14,225 nucleotides of DNA from an uncultured Collinsella sp. (GCA_900549345.1 UROC01000050.1:1-14225), one strand, 5' to 3'; positions 1 through 8,210 are shown, counted from the stretch's first letter. The notes: a model not told the origin generated them from the letters alone. Numbers and translations: made by a program.

Positions 1-957
1 AACTCTCTCCTTTATCTCTTGAGTCCTGCCCTGATTCCAGAACTGCGTGCCGATGATGCGGCGCTTCTCCTCGGGCTCGGTCACACCAGCCAGAAGCTCG
101 GCATAGCGGTCCTCGGCGTGGACGTGGATAAAGTCGACGTCAAACTGCTTGGTGAAGACCTCCTCCACCTGCTCGGGCTCGCCCTTGCGCAGCAGGCCGT
201 GGTTGATGAACACGCAGGTCATCTGCTTGCCCACGGCGCGAGCGCCCAGCGCAGCCACGACGGAGGAGTCGACGCCGCCGGACAGGGCCAGAATCACGCG
301 GTCGTCGCCGACCTTCTCGCGAAACTCGGCCGTCATGGTCTCGACCAGGTTGTCCATGCTCCAGTTGGGCTCCAGGCCGCAGATCTCAAACAGGAAGTTG
401 CTCAGCAGCTGCTGACCGTACTCGGAGTGCTTGACCTCGGGGTGGAACTGCGTGGTGAAGATTTTGCGCTCGACGCACTCCATGGCGGCAACCGGGCACA
501 CGTCGGTGCTGGCGGTAACGGTAAAGCCCTCGGGCACCTCGGACACGGCGTCGCGGTGGCTCATCCACACGGTCTGCTCCATAGGCGTGGAGTTAAAGAG
601 CTTGGCGCCAGCCGTGCGCGTGATGGTAGCGCGGCCGTACTCGCCCACCTCGGAGTGGCCAACCTTGCCGCCGAGCGTCACGGCCGTGATCTGATGGCCG
701 TAGCAAAAGCCCAGGACGGGAAGGCCCAGGTCAAAGATGGCGGGGTCGATGGACGGAGCGTCCTCGGCATACACAGAAGCCGGGCCGCCGGAAAGGATGA
801 GCGCAGAGGCGTTCATCTCGCGAATCTCATCGGCCGAGATGTCGCAGGGAACAATCTCGGAATACACGTTGAGGTCGCGGACGCGACGGGCAATGAGCTG
901 ACCGTACTGCGCACCAAAGTCGAGTACGAGGACCTTTGCGGAAGCCTTTTGATCCAT
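1..957 (-). CDS. guaA: GMP synthase (glutamine-hydrolysing), 5' part, truncated by window edge
   Basis: Converts XMP to GMP using ATP and ammonia released from glutamine, the last step of cytosolic guanine nucleotide synthesis. The 319 visible residues hold the class I glutamine amidotransferase domain (about 8-195): nucleophile Cys85 in GFCYGHQ, and His172 and Glu174 in FHPEV. The start of the ATP-pyrophosphatase domain follows, with the P-loop LSGGVDSS at 225-232. The start ATG at 957 has an AGAGGGGG ribosome site just upstream. A -10-like TATAAC (complement of 1033-1038) lies in the gap to the divergent asparaginase, but I found no good -35. The frame is open to base 1. Residues up to IIGTQFW (about 307) fit the family, but the last 12 residues do not resemble the segment expected there, and the underlying ~36 bases are less GC-rich than the rest of the gene. 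Identity is certain; the integrity of the 3' end is not. Confidence 0.95.
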   Translation of the reverse strand, partial: MDQKASAKVLVLDFGAQYGQLIARRVRDLNVYSEIVPCDISADEIREMNASALILSGGPASVYAEDAPSIDPAIFDLGLPVLGFCYGHQITAVTLGGKVGHSEVGEYGRATITRTAGAKLFNSTPMEQTVWMSHRDAVSEVPEGFTVTASTDVCPVAAMECVERKIFTTQFHPEVKHSEYGQQLLSNFLFEICGLEPNWSMDNLVETMTAEFREKVGDDRVILALSGGVDSSVVAALGARAVGKQMTCVFINHGLLRKGEPEQVEEVFTKQFDVDFIHVHAEDRYAELLAGVTEPEEKRRIIGTQFWNQGRTQEIKERV

Positions 958-1120
958 GGTTTCCCCCTCTTGTTGGCGGGGAGCCGGTGCCCACCCGCGT
1001 GAATGAACGAAAATAACTTCCATAGTGTACACGTTATATGGGGTTTCTCGTCCCTCGCAGCCATCAGCGCACGGCAAACGCACGACCAGGGCCCCTATTT
1101 GACGGCAATTGAAGTATTAC

Positions 1121-1149
1121 CAAACGTTACAGATGATGTATTACGTTTG
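1121..1149. repeat. Inverted repeat CAAACGT-N15-ACGTTTG upstream of ansA
   Basis: CAAACGT at 1121-1127 and its exact complement ACGTTTG at 1143-1149 are separated by 15 bases. A direct repeat GTATTAC occurs at 1114-1120 and 1138-1144. The element lies in the 268-bp gap between the divergent guaA and asparaginase genes, about 77 bases before the asparaginase start. It may be an operator, but no regulator is identified and the arms are short enough for chance. Confidence 0.35.
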
Positions 1150-1225
1150 AACATTGGACGCCCTGTGCCACAATACTGCCGAACGACTCCGCCCTCGCGG
1201 CGGCAAATACGATAGGAATACCAGC

Positions 1226-2239
1226 ATGAAGCGCATCCTTCTCATCGCCACGGGCGGCACCATCGCATCGACCGAGGACGGCAACGGCCTCTCCCCCGCC
1301 CTGACCGGTGAGGAGCTCGCCCAGAGCGTCCCCGAGATCTCGAGCCTCTGCGAGCTCGACGTCGTGCAGCCCATGAACATCGACAGCACCAATATGCGCC
1401 CCAGTGACTGGATGCGCATCCGCGACGTCATCGTCGAGGGTTATGCCGACCACGACGGCTTCGTGATTCTGCACGGCACCGACACCATGAGCTACACCGC
1501 GGCGGCGCTTTCCTATCTGATTCAGGACAGCCCCAAGCCTATCGTACTCACCGGCTCGCAAAAGCCCATGGGCAATCCCTTTACCGACGCCAAGCTCAAC
1601 CTGTACCAGAGCCTGCTCTATGCGCTCGACGAGCACTCGCACGACGTCTCAATCGTGTTTGGCGGCGTAGCCATTGCCGGTACGCGCGCCCGCAAACAGC
1701 GCACCATGAGCTTTAACGCGTTCATTAGCGTCAACTATCCGCCCATCGCCTATATCCGCAACGACCGCATCGTGCGCAACGGGCTTCACGGCACGCATCA
1801 GGGCGAAAACCCGGTGCGTTTCTACGACAGCATCGACCCGCGCGTATTTGTACTCAAGCTCACGCCCGGCGTAAACCCGGGCATCCTCGACGCCCTTGCC
1901 GATAGCTACGACGCTGTAATCCTTGAGACCTTTGGCATTGGCGGTATCCCCGAGTTTGGCGAGTCGGGCGAGTCGTTCCAAGAGGCGATTTTCCGCTGGG
2001 TCGATTCGGGCCGCACCGTCGTTATGACCACGCAGGTCCCCGAAGAGGGCCTTGACCTGGGTGTTTATGAGGTCGGCCGTGCCTACGCCGATCATCCGGG
2101 CATTTTGCGCGGCGACGACATGACCACCGAGACGCTCGTGGCCAAGACCATGTGGGCGCTCGGCCAGTCACGCGATGCCGCCGAGATCCAGCGCCTGTTC
2201 TACAGCCAAGTCAACCACGACCGCATCCCGATGGCCTAA
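1226..2239 (+). CDS. ansA: Type I (cytoplasmic) L-asparaginase
   Basis: Hydrolyses L-asparagine to aspartate and ammonia. The 337-residue product matches the usual length of bacterial AnsA-type enzymes and has no signal peptide, which argues for a cytosolic type I enzyme rather than a periplasmic or secreted type II enzyme. Visible active-site elements are TGGTIAS at 9-15 with nucleophile Thr12, the second-threonine motif HGTDTM at 83-88 (Thr85, Asp86), and the lysine in the RARK segment (Lys157). The frame is open upstream to a TTG at 1154, but the ATG at 1226 is preferred: AGGAA at 1214-1218 sits 7 bases before it and the family N-terminus MKRILLIATGGTIAS begins there. It is divergent from guaA and converges on the XRE gene, with 22 bases between stops. 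No clear intrinsic terminator follows. Confidence 0.93.
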   Translation: MKRILLIATGGTIASTEDGNGLSPALTGEELAQSVPEISSLCELDVVQPMNIDSTNMRPSDWMRIRDVIVEGYADHDGFVILHGTDTMSYTAAALSYLIQDSPKPIVLTGSQKPMGNPFTDAKLNLYQSLLYALDEHSHDVSIVFGGVAIAGTRARKQRTMSFNAFISVNYPPIAYIRNDRIVRNGLHGTHQGENPVRFYDSIDPRVFVLKLTPGVNPGILDALADSYDAVILETFGIGGIPEFGESGESFQEAIFRWVDSGRTVVMTTQVPEEGLDLGVYEVGRAYADHPGILRGDDMTTETLVAKTMWALGQSRDAAEIQRLFYSQVNHDRIPMA

Positions 2240-2261
2240 TTCAGTTGTCGACGGGTATTCC

Positions 2262-2480
2262 CTATTCGATACCCTCGAGAAGCTCTGACACCGTCATGCC
2301 GAGTGCGGGCGCGATCTTAAATAGAACCTTGAGCGTGAAATTTGCCGTCCCATCTTCGATTCGGTCGAGGTAGGGTCGGCTGATTCCTGTCGCCACACAA
2401 AAATCGACCTTGGAGATACCAAGGTCCCTGCGCGTCTGCTCGACTCGCTTGCCAAGAATCTGTTTCGCACGTTCGTCCAT
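2262..2480 (-). CDS. Small XRE-family helix-turn-helix regulator
   Basis: A 72-residue protein that is almost entirely one lambda-repressor-like helix-turn-helix domain. The recognition region lies about residues 21-47 (GISKVDFCVATGISRPYLDRIEDG), followed by the conserved hydrophobic core LKVLFKIAPALGMTVSELL. There is no ligand-binding or catalytic extension, so it is probably a dimeric DNA-binding repressor. The start at 2480 has no obvious Shine-Dalgarno sequence, which would suit low expression. It is divergent from the gene at 2557, and a perfect 24-bp palindrome lies between the two. By analogy with compact XRE modules it probably represses itself and its neighbour; that is inference. 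Confidence in the domain is high; the target is unknown. Confidence 0.85.
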   Translation of the reverse strand: MDERAKQILGKRVEQTRRDLGISKVDFCVATGISRPYLDRIEDGTANFTLKVLFKIAPALGMTVSELLEGIE

Positions 2481-2509
2481 GCAGCCGAGTTTGAAATGGA
2501 GCTGAACAA

Positions 2510-2533
2510 AAACGTAAACTATAGTTTACGTTT
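2510..2533. promoter_or_regulatory. Perfect 24-bp palindromic operator between divergent genes
   Basis: Half-sites AAACGTAAAC and GTTTACGTTT flank a central TATA, giving an exact 24-bp palindrome with no mismatch. It lies midway between the XRE gene (start 2480, minus) and the small gene at 2557 (plus). On the plus strand TTGAAA at 2491-2496 and TAAACT at 2515-2520 (18-bp spacing) form a plausible sigma-70-type promoter whose -10 and start point fall inside the palindrome. A bound dimer would therefore block transcription of the plus gene. It is the likely binding site of the adjacent XRE protein. Confidence 0.7.
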
Positions 2534-2556
2534 AAACGAATACACAGGAGTTTTCT

Positions 2557-2946
2557 ATGTCGGGTTCTTCGGTCCGCATGTACCGAGCCACGCTTCGCAC
2601 AAACAGCGCACCGCCCAAGCTCGTCGTCGTTGAAGCTGAATGCCTTTCGCCCGATGAGCGCACAGCATTTGCATTGCTATCAAGTCGCGTCGCCGCCGTT
2701 CTGATCCCTTGCCCGGCGCAAGGTGAACTTGCCATCCAATGCCAAACGCATAGCTGCTCGCTCAATCAGGCTGCCGTAATCGCAACCAGCCAACGCGGCC
2801 TGCCCCTTCTCCTGGAAGCCGGTATCGCACTCGCCCTTCGCGGCGCCGGATACGAAAACGAGGCCGCCGCCGATATGGTCTTTAAACCACGATCGAGCGG
2901 CGGCCTCGCAGCAGCCATTGAATATGCGTGCAGGCTCGTTGCCTAA
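2557..2946 (+). CDS. Small protein resembling the C-terminal part of a HAD/P-type-ATPase-like domain, catalytic residues missing
   Basis: A 129-residue protein of unknown function. It has a good ribosome site (AGGAG at 2546-2550, 6 bases before the ATG), and an in-frame stop at 2533-2535 shows that it does not extend further upstream. Residues about 44-125 alternate strand-like and helix-like segments. Residues 73-125 (VIATSQRGLPLLLEAGIAL, then AAADMVF, then GGLAAAIEYA) follow the pattern of the last part of HAD domains in P-type ATPases or Cof phosphatases, which reads roughly V-x-TGDG-x-ND-x-PAL-x-x-A-x-IGIAM, then AADMVL, then IVAAI. Where the family has acidic TGDG/ND, this protein has ATSQRG, and no DxD nucleophile motif is present. 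If related, it is non-catalytic. The resemblance is by eye only; the reading frame itself is well supported. It is probably controlled by the divergent XRE protein. Confidence 0.6.
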   Translation: MSGSSVRMYRATLRTNSAPPKLVVVEAECLSPDERTAFALLSSRVAAVLIPCPAQGELAIQCQTHSCSLNQAAVIATSQRGLPLLLEAGIALALRGAGYENEAAADMVFKPRSSGGLAAAIEYACRLVA

Positions 2947-2955
2947 AAGGACAGG

Positions 2956-3339
2956 CTAGAAACCAAAGCCAAAGCCCGTCCCGGTAATCGCCGAGTACAT
3001 AAAGTAAACGTTGATCACGTTGAGGAACACGCCCGTGATGCAGCCGTTGCGCAGGTAGCGCTCGCACACGATGCGCGCCATGGCGGCGGAGTCATCATTG
3101 TTTTTAGCCTGGCGCCCTGCCGTAAAGTACGTCGCCACGCTCAGCAGCAGGTTGAGCACCGGCAGTGCCAGCAACTCGTAGCTCTTGCCCCAGCGCGTCA
3201 CCTCGCCGGCGGCATTAAACTTTGTTGCCACCTCGGGACCAATGTTGGGGATAACACACGCTGCGACCACCAGCGGAATCACCGCAAGCACGAGCAGCAC
3301 AATACCCATATAGCCGGCCTTTTTGCCATATTTGAACAT
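2956..3339 (-). CDS. DUF1648-type small membrane protein
   Basis: A 127-residue protein with three predicted membrane segments at about 10-31, 55-74 and 98-117. Between the first two is the segment PNIGPEVATKFNAAGEVTRW (31-50), which fits the DUF1648 pattern in which a proline-rich start is followed by an asparagine/glycine turn and an R-W pair. This domain is also found in SdpI-like membrane proteins, but a role in immunity is not shown. The end is rich in glycine and phenylalanine (GTGFGFGF). Its ribosome site AAGGA overlaps the stop region of ychF, and only 11 bases separate the genes, so the two are probably cotranscribed and translationally coupled. Its function is not known. Confidence 0.75.
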   Translation of the reverse strand: MFKYGKKAGYMGIVLLVLAVIPLVVAACVIPNIGPEVATKFNAAGEVTRWGKSYELLALPVLNLLLSVATYFTAGRQAKNNDDSAAMARIVCERYLRNGCITGVFLNVINVYFMYSAITGTGFGFGF

Positions 3340-3350
3340 GCGCGTCGTCC

Positions 3351-4427
<1,077 letters not shown>

Positions 4428-4464
4428 GACAGCTCCTTTTGGTACAAGCATTTCAAACTGCATA

Positions 4465-4470
4465 AGTATA
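4465..4470 (-). promoter_or_regulatory. Probable -10 box of ychF promoter
   Basis: On the minus strand TATACT stands in the 114-bp gap between the iron-sulfur gene stop and the ychF start. TTCGCC, 18 bases upstream, is a weak -35. Transcription would begin about 30 bases before the GTG start. This supports independent transcription of ychF and the DUF1648 gene. Confidence 0.4.
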
Positions 4471-4541
4471 GCGCCGCCGCAGCATCTGGGCGAACCCGGA
4501 CGCCACGGCGGCACGAATGAAGCAGAGATAGAGGTCGCTGA

Positions 4542-5795
4542 CTAGTCCGCGAGCTTTTCCACCTGGTCGAGCATCTTGTCGAGCTTGGCCTTTGCCTCGG
4601 CCTTGACCTTCTGGGCTTCTTCGTGGGCCTTAGCCTTCTGGGCGGCCTTTTCCTCGGCCTCGGGGTCAACGACAACCAGGTTGGACGCATCGTGTTCGAC
4701 CAGCTTGAGCGCATGTTCGGGACAAACCTTGACGCAGGCACCGCAGCCCAAGCAATACGTGGACTCCAACGCAAAGCGGCCGCTTCCCACCAGATCGCAA
4801 GCGAACGTGGGACATACATTGACACACTCGCCACACGACGTGCACTTGTCAAAATCACACTCAGGCGTGCTCACCTGCATGTTCTGGGCAAGCTCGGGGT
4901 GGTTTTGCAGCGTCGAGAGTACCAGCTGGCGCCCATGCGTAAGCGTACGGCGACGCTTAGTCGTCGTGGTGCCGCACATGGTGTTGAGCGTACGCTCAAG
5001 CTGCGTGATCTGGTGACGGTGGGCCTTCAACTTCTGCGTCACTGAGGCCAGTGCCGCAGTCGCCGGGTTGAGCTTAGTCACGGTTAGGCCCGTGGTGCGG
5101 GCGATCTTTTCCATATACTCCTTGCGCTCGTACTCGCGAAGCTTATGGCACTTGAGGCTCTTGGGGTCGACCTCCAGGCCCATGCCCGTACCGGCCCACT
5201 CCTCGGCAGTGGCGATCGCCTCGCCCAGAATGTCCTCGCCACCGGTGTTGCGGCATTTATCGCACACGCCCAACGGCAGATACACACTCACGTTGGGAAA
5301 GTCGGCCAGTACCGAGAACCAAGTCTCGGCAGTAATATCGCCCACGCAGGCAACGACAACCTCGTTTTCGCGCGGCATGCGCTTGAGGGCGCGCGTGCAG
5401 GTAACGTAGGCGGTCTCGTGGCTCGTAGCTGCAGAGACGATATCGTCATACAGGTTTTTGGGCGCCAGGCGCGGCGAGATGATCGCCTCGGTCGGACAGG
5501 CAGCGGCGCACAGGCCGCACTTGCGACAGGAGTCGAGGATCTCGATGGCGTCTTCCTCGACCTCGATGGCGTTGACCGGGCACACGTCCATGCACGCGGT
5601 GCAACCGCTCTTTTCGTTTTTGCAGGTCAGGCACGGAATGGTGTTGCCGCGCGGACGCTCCTTATAGTCGGCAGGATTCCACTGCGGCGCCGACGGATCG
5701 AGTGCATCGGTCACACCGCCAAGCGGGTTTTTAAGAAAGTCGAAACCCTTGCTGATCTCGATAATGTCATCAAACAGATCGTGTTCCTGCGCCAT
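4542..5795 (-). CDS. Multi-[4Fe-4S] ferredoxin-type protein with central Cys module
   Basis: A 417-residue cytoplasmic iron-sulfur protein, with no signal peptide or membrane segment, probably an electron carrier or the electron-transfer subunit of an unidentified oxidoreductase. N-terminal pair of cluster motifs: C58-x6-C65-x2-C68-x3-C72-P and C90-x2-C93-x2-C96-x3-C100-P. C-terminal pair: C318-x2-C321-x2-C324-x3-C328-P and C348-x2-C351-x2-C354-x3-C358-P. Between them a middle region has Cys133, Cys150 (VVACVGD), and Cys178-x2-Cys181, reminiscent of the extra cysteine domain in some large ferredoxins that accompany redox enzymes. The last ~45 residues are Lys/Glu/Ala-rich and probably helical or coiled-coil. 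The ATG at 5795 is chosen over the frame opening at 5825 because AGGGAGGGG lies just upstream. It stands alone, with no catalytic subunit beside it, so its partner is unknown. Confidence 0.82.
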   Translation of the reverse strand: MAQEHDLFDDIIEISKGFDFLKNPLGGVTDALDPSAPQWNPADYKERPRGNTIPCLTCKNEKSGCTACMDVCPVNAIEVEEDAIEILDSCRKCGLCAAACPTEAIISPRLAPKNLYDDIVSAATSHETAYVTCTRALKRMPRENEVVVACVGDITAETWFSVLADFPNVSVYLPLGVCDKCRNTGGEDILGEAIATAEEWAGTGMGLEVDPKSLKCHKLREYERKEYMEKIARTTGLTVTKLNPATAALASVTQKLKAHRHQITQLERTLNTMCGTTTTKRRRTLTHGRQLVLSTLQNHPELAQNMQVSTPECDFDKCTSCGECVNVCPTFACDLVGSGRFALESTYCLGCGACVKVCPEHALKLVEHDASNLVVVDPEAEEKAAQKAKAHEEAQKVKAEAKAKLDKMLDQVEKLAD

Positions 5796-5835
5796 GCGCG
5801 GCCCCTCCCTGAGCAGTGCAAACAAGCAAGAGATA

Positions 5836-5841
5836 ATGATA
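5836..5841 (-). promoter_or_regulatory. Possible -10 box for the iron-sulfur gene
   Basis: TATCAT on the minus strand, about 40 bases before the ATG at 5795, differs from consensus at one position. TTGCCC, 19 bases upstream, is a weak -35. The rest of the gap at 5842-5945 shows no other clear signal. Confidence 0.35.
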
Positions 5842-5945
5842 CGCTATCGGCCCACGCCTCGGGCAAATTACACGCGGAGCACCTTTGAGGCAAATAGCCA
5901 CGGCCTATCGCCGCCTCGATTGCACAAGGTCAATCAAACGCCAAA

Positions 5946-7013
5946 CTATGCCTCGCGCATGAGCTCGACGAGCTTTTGTTTGGTCACCTTGGCCTGCTCG
6001 TTGGCCATATTGCGTTCGTTTCTAAAGGCCGCATCCGCAACGCTCATCAGGTCGGCATCGGAAATCTCGCCAAGGCCCAGCTCCTCGAGCGTCGTCGGCA
6101 GACCAACGCGCTGACAAAACTCGAGTACCTGTTCAAGCTCGGGCGCACGCTCCAGGCGCAGCTGGACCACCAGACCAAACGCTACGGCCTCGCCGTGCAT
6201 GGCCTTGCACTCGGGCAAAATCGTCAGGCCGTTGGCGATGGCATGCGCCAACGCCAAGCCACCGCTCTCAAAACCGACGCCCGAGAGCAGAATATTGCAC
6301 TCGATCAGGCGCTCAACCGCCGGCGATATACGTCCCTTTTTGAGATCGCGCTTGGCAGCGACGCCGCATTCCATAAGCGTGTCGTAGCAGGCACGTGCCG
6401 CGACCAGGGCCAAGTGTCCCGGCGCGCCACCGTGCTCGTTCGCACCTCTCGCCGCGGCGCACGAACGCGCCTCGAAGTACGTTGCCAGCGCATCGCCCAT
6501 ACCAGCGACCGTCATACGCAGTGGGGCCGCCGCGACCACGTTGGTATCGACCACGACCAGGTCTGGATTCTTCTCGAGCATCAGATAGCGATCGAACGAC
6601 CCATCCTCGTGATACAGCACCGAAATCGCGCTGCACGGACCATCCATCGAGGCCGCCGTGGGACATACGCACAACGGCAGCTCAGCATAAAACGCTACTG
6701 CCTTGGCGATATCGAGCATCTTGCCGCCGCCAATGCCCACCACCATGTCGCAATACTCGGCCCGGGCTTCCTTGGCCATTTCGACAACGGCATCTTCCGT
6801 ACACGGACCGTCATAAATCTTAAAGAACGGCTCACTCAAATCGTCGTCCAGAAATCCATCGACGATCTGCCTGCACAGCCGATCCTCGGTGCCCTGGTCA
6901 AACAAGACATAGGCAGCGCAGCCCAACCATGACAAATACCTGCCCTGGCGCGAAAGCTCCCCCGGCCCCTGAACATACCGGCCGGGACCGCCGTAAACCA
7001 TAGGAAGCGCCAT
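5946..7013 (-). CDS. Iron-containing dehydrogenase, diverged glycerol-dehydrogenase paralogue
   Basis: A 355-residue member of the GldA branch of iron/zinc-dependent alcohol dehydrogenases, expected to oxidise glycerol or a related polyol with NAD+. The dinucleotide-binding motif GIGGGK is at 93-98. Metal ligands are conserved at Asp174 (GMGDAL), His257 (LAHAIANG) and His273 (MHGEAVAFG). It is clearly paralogous to the next gene upstream (7088-8188) but differs near the active site: SMDGPCSA where the paralogue has STDAPCSA, and AMHGEAV where it has MYHGEKV, one residue shorter. The start is taken as ATG 7013 with GAAGGGTGG 8 bases upstream. The GTG at 7025 is possible but would sit directly on the ribosome site. 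It is probably cotranscribed with gldA across a 74-bp gap. Substrate cannot be assigned. Confidence 0.85.
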   Translation of the reverse strand: MALPMVYGGPGRYVQGPGELSRQGRYLSWLGCAAYVLFDQGTEDRLCRQIVDGFLDDDLSEPFFKIYDGPCTEDAVVEMAKEARAEYCDMVVGIGGGKMLDIAKAVAFYAELPLCVCPTAASMDGPCSAISVLYHEDGSFDRYLMLEKNPDLVVVDTNVVAAAPLRMTVAGMGDALATYFEARSCAAARGANEHGGAPGHLALVAARACYDTLMECGVAAKRDLKKGRISPAVERLIECNILLSGVGFESGGLALAHAIANGLTILPECKAMHGEAVAFGLVVQLRLERAPELEQVLEFCQRVGLPTTLEELGLGEISDADLMSVADAAFRNERNMANEQAKVTKQKLVELMREA

Positions 7014-7044
7014 ACGAGAATCCACCCTTCATCAAACAACGATT

Positions 7045-7073
7045 GGTGCAAAGTAACCTGACCCCTTTGCCCC
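7045..7073. repeat. Imperfect inverted repeat between the two gldA paralogues
   Basis: GGTGCAAAG (7045-7053) and CTTTGCCCC (7065-7073) form a 9-bp stem with one mismatch around TAACCTGACCC. There is no T-run on the minus strand, so it is a poor terminator. The composition (GCAAAGTAACCTGACCCC) resembles short dispersed REP-like elements; no second copy is present in this window. Confidence 0.3.
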
Positions 7074-7087
7074 TTCCTTAGCTTGAT

Positions 7088-8188
7088 TTACTCATCCATG
7101 AGATAGTAGTGGCCCAGTGCGTCTGCACCCAGAATGGCGTTTGCGACCATCTCGGGCGTCACCTCAAACGGCATGTTGCACATGGTGTCATCGGGCGCGC
7201 AGGCGGCCTCGGCAACAATCATGGCCTGCTCGCGCGTAAGCTCGGCAACGCCAAGTTCCTTCATCGTGACCGGCAGGCCCAGCTCAATGCAGAAGCCCAA
7301 GACTTCCTCGAGTTTCTCAGTCGGGGCATCCTCGAGTACCAGCTGGACGATAGTGCCAAAGGCGACCTTCTCGCCGTGATACATGCCGTGGCACTCGGGC
7401 AGCATCGTCAGGCCATTGTGGATGGCATGAGCAGCAGCAAGGCCCGAGCTCTCAAAGCCAATGCCCGAAAGCAGCGTATTGGCCTCGATGATATGCTCGA
7501 CGGCAGGCGTGAGCGCACCCTTCTCCAGCGCAACCTTGGCCTTGACGCCATCGGCCATGAGCGTCTCATAGCAGAGCTTGGCGAGCGCCAGGCCGGCCAT
7601 TCCGCCCTTACCGCCAGCGCAGGTGCCGCCGTCGGCATCGTGCGTCGCCTGAGCCTCGAAATAGGTTGCGAGCGCATCGCCCATACCGGAAACCGTCAGG
7701 CGCACCGGGCTCGCCGCGATAACCGTCGTGTCCATAAGGACAATGTTGGGGTTTGCCTTAAGGAAGAGATACTTGTCGAACTGGCCGTCATCGGTATAGA
7801 GCACCGAAAGCGCCGAACACGGGGCATCGGTCGAAGCAATGGTGGGGCAAATGATAACCGGGGACTCCAGGTAATAGGCGACGGCCTTCGCGGTGTCGAG
7901 GATCTTGCCGCCACCGACGCCGACGATGATGTCGCAACCGTTGTCGCGAGCGAGCGCAACCAGGCGATCGACCTCGCCCTTGGAGCACTCGCCGTTAAAG
8001 TCCTCAAACAGCAGCTCGGCCTTAGCCTCGGCAAAGCCGCCCTCGATCTTGGCACCGACGCGCTTCTTGCCCGAAGGCGTCACGATGACGAGGGCCTTAG
8101 CACCGAGCGGCTCGACATAGGAGCCGAGCTTGGCGAGCTCGTCCGGACCCTGGATGTACTTGCTGGGGCTATTGAAAATTGCAGCCAT
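7088..8188 (-). CDS. gldA: Glycerol dehydrogenase
   Basis: NAD+-linked, metal-dependent oxidation of glycerol to dihydroxyacetone in the cytoplasm, or the reverse under fermentative conditions. The product is 366 residues, the normal family length. The N-terminal NAD domain carries GVGGGKILDTAK at 90-101 and the substrate-pocket motif STDAPCSALSV at 119-129. Metal ligands Asp171 (GMGDAL), His254 (AAAHAIHNG) and His271 (MYHGEKVAFG) fall at the positions expected for GldA. A weak GGGAT lies upstream of the ATG at 8188. Only 22 bases separate this start from the T-run of the terminator behind the upstream dehydrogenase, leaving no room for a separate promoter. Expression may therefore depend on read-through. 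The diverged paralogue follows downstream. Confidence 0.93.
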   Translation of the reverse strand: MAAIFNSPSKYIQGPDELAKLGSYVEPLGAKALVIVTPSGKKRVGAKIEGGFAEAKAELLFEDFNGECSKGEVDRLVALARDNGCDIIVGVGGGKILDTAKAVAYYLESPVIICPTIASTDAPCSALSVLYTDDGQFDKYLFLKANPNIVLMDTTVIAASPVRLTVSGMGDALATYFEAQATHDADGGTCAGGKGGMAGLALAKLCYETLMADGVKAKVALEKGALTPAVEHIIEANTLLSGIGFESSGLAAAHAIHNGLTMLPECHGMYHGEKVAFGTIVQLVLEDAPTEKLEEVLGFCIELGLPVTMKELGVAELTREQAMIVAEAACAPDDTMCNMPFEVTPEMVANAILGADALGHYYLMDE

Positions 8189-8210
8189 AACTATCCCATT
8201 CTCTAATAAT

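Noticed and set aside
2253..2274. GGGTAT/ATACCC hairpin between the convergent ansA and XRE genes as a terminator
   Set aside because: Only 6 pairs, a 10-base loop, no T-run on either strand, and it overlaps the XRE stop codon region.
7109..8206. 365-codon plus-strand frame opposite gldA
   Set aside because: Antisense shadow of a clear glycerol dehydrogenase; low-complexity Ala/Leu/Gly/Arg product.
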